Shown in pieces: positions 58,676 through 64,000 of a stretch of DNA of 64,000 nucleotides. The notes below the pieces were generated by a model that was not told where the DNA came from, did not search any database, and was given only the letters and a program-made list of their open reading frames with translations. The stretch is from Isoetes taiwanensis (Eukaryota > Streptophyta > Lycopodiopsida > Isoetales > Isoetaceae): NCBI GenBank assembly GCA_021234155.1, contig JAJEKV010000045.1, forward strand, positions 10,238,631 through 10,302,630. The letters run 5' to 3'. A program made the position numbers and the translations under genes. The first letter of the stretch is position 1, and each line of letters begins with the position of its first letter.

Positions 58676-58980
58676 TTACATTCTAAAACACCATATCAAC
58701 AAGTTTATAGACCTCTCACGCTTTTCAATATGATGAATACAACTTTCAGTTGATAGAATGATAGTGATACAACTTCTGATAGAATGATATAACTTTTGAA
58801 TGCACCTTAATTTTGATGGCTCAAAACCTAGGAGCATCAAACCTTCAAGGTTTCTCACTCTAGAAAGTGCAGCATAAACCATACATACTCAAAACCCCTT
58901 GAAAGATCGGTTTCTACTTTCTCAAGGGTCATGCCCTGGCATATATGAACAACAGGCCAGCCATGACTAGAAGGAGCAAG
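58676..58980 (-). pseudogene. Pif1-like helicase C-terminal remnant
   Basis: On the minus strand one frame reads ICQGMTLEKVETDLSRGFEY (about 58888-58947). After a frameshift, VYAALSRVRNLEGLMLLGF follows from 58879. These are the last conserved helicase motifs of Pif1-family proteins (QGMTL and YVALSRV blocks), found in host Pif1 and in Helitron RepHel proteins. The upstream helicase motifs are not visible. With Helitron-type ends elsewhere in the window, a Helitron source is plausible but not shown. Confidence 0.7.
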
Positions 58981-59490
58981 GGCACTTCACATTAAAGATT
59001 AGATCTGGTTTCAAGATCAACGCCAACATTAACTTCAATATTGCCAAAGCATGTAAATGTATTCATTATTGAACTAAAAATGAACATAGTAGGAAAGCTG
59101 GGGCTTTACAATTTTGGTTTTATGGCATTTCTACACAAGCATTTGCTCTCGAAATGTAATGGAACTTTTTCATTATTGTTCCATGAACACATGATGTAAA
59201 CTGAAAGTTGGTGGACTGTCTTGCACATACGGTTAGTTTTTCTTTTCTAATGAAATTGATACATTGCATTGTGATGCCATATAAGCTTGTATTTTATCAA
59301 AAAACAGTGGCATTTAAAATATCATAGTAGGGAACATATAAATCTTTTGATAGTAACAAGTTAAAATATAGATTGCTTGCCCACACACAATCTACGGAGT
59401 AAGCAATATTAATCTCAAAAACTTGGAAAAACAGAAACCATAAAATCACACTTTCGCGACACCGGAGGGCAACCCATCGTGCGCAGCACC
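58981..59490. other. No feature seen
   Basis: AT-rich DNA; no further helicase motif could be read upstream of the Pif1 remnant. Confidence 0.4.
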
Positions 59491-59640
59491 TTGTTTATCT
59501 TGAATCTATGTTTTTTTTTTTACAACAACCCATTCAATTGTTTTACGGATATATGGTCTATGGTTTCAGGAATTATTATTTTTACATCCATATCAAATCC
59601 TCCCGGAACCCCCTGTTCTTTTGCTACATATTTAAAGCAC
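59491..59640 (-). repeat. Dispersed repeat, copy D (tail only)
   Basis: TTATCTTGAATCTATG through ACCCCCTGTTCTTTTGCTAC matches the last 130-150 bases of copies A and B. The tRNA-like part is absent. Confidence 0.75.
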
Positions 59641-60539
59641 TTGGGATGCAACTTATAAGTTTGAATATTAAACAACTCTAATCTAGAGATGAATATCATG
59701 GTACCTTGCAAGCCCCTTCAACTAGATTTTACTATTTTAGAAAATGGAAAACTTTGAAGTTTGCATTTCACCTATTTTTTTCCTCCACAGTTGGTGTAGT
59801 TGTTGTTGCGAAACGAGCTAATCTATTTTTAAAATATAGTATTTTTTCTAAAACTTTTCCTACAACTAGTAGAGCCAAGTTTTCAAATATTCTTGAATGT
59901 GCATTCTACAATAACTTTCTTTAGAAAAAAACTGTAGTGTGAATTATTTTACCATTCTTGTGGATCTAATTATCATCATTTAACTTTAATCTATTTGTTA
60001 AACACTAGCTTTAGAAGCATTTCAGTGTATTATCATCACTACCACTAGAACATTTAATGTTTTTACATGATTTTCTAATGTGAAATGCCTTCACAGAAGA
60101 CAATGTCTCATCCGGGTTGATCCATGATTCCCCGCAATGGATGTTGATGAGATACTTCTATTTCGCACTTTGGGATGGCATAGCCTTCAACAACAGCGAG
60201 GTTCAAATGAGGGAAGGCTTACGGTGGACACTTAGGCAATCAAGAACTCAACTTACTTTCCTCCTTTACATCAGAATACCTGCATAATTTGAAGCAAGGG
60301 AGCCAGAATACAACATGTTCACTGCTTCTTGTTGGTGGATTCCCCTGGCTGACAATGCACCGCTTTGCTTTGTTGTGCATTTTGACTCAAAGACAATGGA
60401 AAATGGCTGGAGTCTTAACAATTGCAATGTGGTATAGCTCAAACCATTTGCCCACATGGGAGGCTTTTTACTTATAATTTTTGTTGGGGCTCTTTGGCAA
60501 AACGTTGATTATCTACAACACAACAAGAAGATATTTTGG
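59641..60539. other. No recognised gene
   Basis: Possible further LINE debris upstream of the following remnant; nothing could be assigned. Confidence 0.3.
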
Positions 60540-61290
60540 TGTGGACGTGTCATCAGGAGGTTAAAGAGTGTAGACTTGTGAACTCTATGTATAAGCTGTT
60601 GCTTGCTACTGATATTCTTCTGCCTTTTTATAAGTGGCCGCTTCAACTCCCTCCTCAATGGCAGCAGATGTGGACTTGGGCATGAGATAAGCTACTTCAT
60701 TCGAAAGTGGTTGTACTTTGGTGGCAGATTCTTTAAAGATGTCTTTGAGTAAATGTTCTTGTCTACAGGTTTGACTCTAGAATCTCATATATGTGTCCAG
60801 TATGTAAGCAGAGATCTAAGACCATTGAGCATTGTTTTTTCATGTGTAGCCACCTTAAACATGTATGTGATTGGTTGTTATTCCTTTTAAGGTATCACTA
60901 ACAAGTTAACAAGTGCTTTGGCGATTTACTCAAGTACCTAGACGAAGTTACAAAGCCAGGCTTTTCATTTAGCAGCAGGTTGGTTGCTTTAGACTATTTG
61001 ATAAAGACAAAGTCTGGTAGTCTTCAAAGGTCTGGATGTGGCAGATGATGTCATTCTATAATATGCTCAAGGTAGTATAGTTAAGTCTTACCATTATTCT
61101 TCACTTGCCCCTCGTAAGCAGTGCTTGATCTTTGAGGAGTTTTTGGATGTGCGCTATGCATAGGCAGGTTGCTTCACTCAGTGGTTTTTCATGCTTACCT
61201 TCTAAGATTTTATTCATGTCTTTGCAACTTTACTTGTATATGACTTTTGGTTAAATAAAGACTGATGTCCTAACCAAAAATAAATAAAAT
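60540..61290 (+). mobile_element. LINE 3' remnant
   Basis: One + strand frame with stops reads YMCPVCKQRSKTIEHCFFMC (about 60788-60847), the zf-RVT zinc motif at the end of plant LINE ORF2. It ends in an AT-rich tail with AATAAA-type repeats (61245-61293). Confidence 0.65.
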
Positions 61291-61499
61291 AAAAGCATGT
61301 CCACATTGAATTTTCATTTCTAACAGGCTATAGTAGAGGAGGACAACAGATAATTATTCTCAAATTTAATTAAACTGCAATATGACACCTTCACAAAGAT
61401 GCATCTTAGCGTGTAGGTGTGTCTGCAGATTGGCTTTAATGCCAAGTCATGTAAAAATCTTCATATATTGCAAATAGAACTATCTTTTAGTTTTGTTTC

Positions 61500-62950
61500 A
61501 TATCAAAATGTTTGCCTAGATTTGGATGGCATGCAAGCAAAGTTGCTCAAATGGGCAGGGCCTCCGATAGTGCCCATCCTAACGACATTGTTCAACAGGG
61601 CATTGCAGGAAGGCTTTCCCTCATAGTGGATCACTAACAGGGTTATTCCCATATACAAAGCGGGCAACCCATACTGCCTGGTCAATTACCGCACCATCAT
61701 GTTCAGTTCATACACCATATAATTAGGCAGCTTATATATGCCGAGGATATGGATCTCTTAGCTTAGACCCCAGATGACATGCAACGCCATTTGGATGCCC
61801 TCAATACTTTCTATCGATTCATTGACATAGGGGTTAATTTGGCCAAGACTAAAGTGCTTCTAGTCTCATTCTCGTGCTAGTCAAGGGCTCTCTCCTTACT
61901 TACCAAGGCCACAATGTGGAGATGGCACCGACCTACAAGTATTTGCGGGTGGAGTTTCTCTTCTACCACATGTTGGAACACTTCCATTTGGCTTTGCGTG
62001 ATAGCAGACTGGAAGGAATTGTAGGCTATGCAGAACAATAGTTACAAGTAAAGTCATATGACTAGGCCCATCAGTCGCGCTTGTTCAGGGCCTTGGTTGA
62101 GCATGTTCTCCTATAGTGGATCGAGGTTTTGGATCCGGTAGTATCCCCCACCACCCAGAATGACCTGAAGCAAGTGCAGAAAGTCTTCCTAGCTTAGGCA
62201 TTTAGTGTAAAGCCCACAGTTCCATATCAGATACTGCAGCAAGAACTAGGTTTTCTGTACTTCAGAGGGCCTCACTAGACTGCCATGTCATTTATTTTCA
62301 AAAAGTAGTCGGTATAGGTGACGCTCATGCCCCCAACCTTGCTTATTCCATGGCATTAGGTCCATATCTTAAAGCCTGCTGGAAGGATAAATGAGCTTAG
62401 TGATTCTTCTGATGGAATATGCAGGAGCACATTCACATACAGGTGAGGAAGATCACCGTTACTTGAAGCAGTACATTAATGCTTGCTTTCTTAGCAAATT
62501 CTGGGATGCGAGAGCCCTCTAATAGGTTAAAATAACATACTACTAGTAGCAGATCAATCCAATTCTCACACGCAATGCTACTTGCATACACATATGCCAT
62601 AAAGAAGTGTATACTGATAGCTTCCATTCGCACAAATGCACATTCCCTCTGCATTGAGAGATGCAGATGGATTTGGGAGGCATGTGAGTATCTAGTCTAT
62701 CAGTGTTGCCAACATGGTGTCATTGAGAATGAACGCCATACCCTTTAGCATTGTCCGGCATTCAGCCGAATCTAGGCATGCTATATGAGCTGCTCGACGC
62801 GACATCAGTGGGGCTACTGGAATCATATCTTCAAGAGATCATGGATATGTGCCCTCAGATATGTCCTCGATATGGCATTGAAATGTAGCCTAATATATCA
62901 TTGTACAGTTTGTCATCATGCTTATTATTGCCAGGTGTTTTCTCTCGAAA
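61500..62950 (+). mobile_element. Decayed LINE ORF2 remnant
   Basis: LDGMQAKLLKWAGPPIVPIL and ITNRVIPIYKAGNPY (about 61519-61675) match the same RT segment of the LINE at 37-40.6 kb. Later pieces (YKYLRVEF; KVFLA near 62180; a C-H-C zinc motif near 62710-62760) follow in order, in mixed frames with many stops. The piece between, including the catalytic YADD, is shortened or lost. Confidence 0.75.
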
Positions 62951-64000
62951 ACCCTTCGAGGTGAGGATTTTTTAATCCAGACAATAATACGCTTGATGTT
63001 CTCTTCCTTTTGGGTCCCATAGGCCAATTGCTCTCCGTGCAGGATAAAAAATATATTGATTTATTCATTCTTATGGAAATCAAATTATCACTTGCCACTT
63101 AAAATTGCATCCATCATTTGTTATTAAGTCCACTTCCATTGTCCAAATGCAGCTGCAATGGTGATTGCTCTTGAATTGCTACTTCATATGGTCCTCTGGC
63201 CTTTTTTTCTTGGTGCCACGACTCTTTTCCATGTTGGGGGAATGTCCTCCTTGATGTTGCAGATGAAGAAATTTCTGATCTCAAGCACCATGATGCAATA
63301 AAGGGAAGCCAATTCTGATCTCAGAGATCAGTTCTTGCTCCAATGAGAAGTGCCATACCTCCATTTGCCCATAATCTTCTGAAGTAATCAATTCCTGTAA
63401 AATCAAAAGGAAGAAAGCTAGCCAATGTACTGCCCCAATAGGATGCGTCGTGGATCTTCCTGCCAATTCTAGCATGAACGACCAACCAAAAATTACGGTA
63501 GAGGGTATCTACAGGTACGATAAAAGGCTCTCAAGGGTACAGTAGAAGTTTTCAAGGATGCAGTAAAAGGCTCTCAAGGGCACGGTAAGAGTATTTAGAG
63601 GCATGACACAAGAGTTATAGCTATGTGAAAAGAGGGCAAAGTAACAATAAATAAAAGGGTAGTCATCCTCAGTAAAGGGGCCAGTGTATGGATAATGACT
63701 CTCCTCTCGTACGTATATTTAGATAAATTGTTAAATGTAAAGGTTAAAAAAGCCACTGCAAAAACATACTCTCCTCATATAGGAGAGCAATTACATCTTT
63801 CAGCTCGTTTCTTTGTCTACGTCAATTGGGACGTGTCTTTTTGGGTTAATCATAGGGAAAACCCTTGCCTTATGGTGGGCGTGAGAATCGTGGTGGGGAA
63901 ATCTACACGAACGAGAGTTTGCCCTCTTAGAGTCAACCCAAAAAGCAATGTTAAGACTACACTATAACAGGGCCCAACTACCACTATTTATGGGTTCAAC
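62951..64000. other. No recognised gene; short imperfect tandem repeat
   Basis: Near 63510-63590 a unit of about 20-23 nt (AAAAGGCTCTCAAGGGTACAGT type) repeats three to four times with changes. A 90-codon frame at 63695-63967 is open but unrecognised. Confidence 0.35.

Noticed and set aside
1-64000. CRISPR arrays, bacterial operons, rRNA genes
   Set aside because: Repeats here are palindromes or tandem duplications without regular unique spacers. Genes are split by introns. No rRNA or complete tRNA was recognised.

Overview
This is a transposon-rich, AT-rich window of a plant nuclear genome. Evidence for a land plant: split genes with GT-AG introns, a TRAPPC1-type gene, fragments of PPR and CRINKLY4-like genes, Ty1/copia and LINE elements, and a plant-type conserved protein. 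A fern or other non-seed plant is my guess from the mix of HUH-nuclease and tyrosine-recombinase genes with diffuse, TE-filled spacing; nothing in the sequence proves it.

Layout. 1-5.5 kb: two decayed copia elements on the + strand. 5.5-10.1 kb: unclassified repeat-like DNA. 10.1-12.6 kb: a 5'-truncated copia on the - strand with a possible LTR. 13.58-14.35 kb: an intact plant-type protein with a histidine-rich stretch. 15.3-16.75 kb (-): an HUH-endonuclease (Rep/Replitron-like) gene with a second small ORF. 17-30 kb: mostly noncoding, with tandem duplications, palindromes, a repeat carrying tRNA-like A/B boxes, and a Helitron-type 3' end. 30-35.4 kb: broken gene pieces (kinase N-lobe, PPR, CRINKLY4/RCC1-like). 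35.7-41.5 kb: diverged inverted repeats flank an array of near-identical palindromes that is split by a nearly complete LINE. 41.86 kb: a long fold-back element. 42.3-45.4 kb: a seven-exon gene for a Crypton-type tyrosine recombinase, followed by a second Helitron-type 3' end. 46.26-48.65 kb: a RING-IBR protein fused to a UBC (E2) domain. 49.9-50.8 kb (-): TRAPPC1. 51-64 kb: more repeats, a Pif1-helicase remnant and two LINE remnants.

Genes likely to be live host genes are the 13.6 kb protein, the RING-IBR-UBC gene, TRAPPC1 and possibly the recombinase gene. Best candidates for something undescribed are the multi-exon recombinase gene, the HUH gene, the E2-E3 hybrid, and the palindrome array. 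All calls come from reading the sequence; no database search was run, and splice sites are inferred from consensus and phase.
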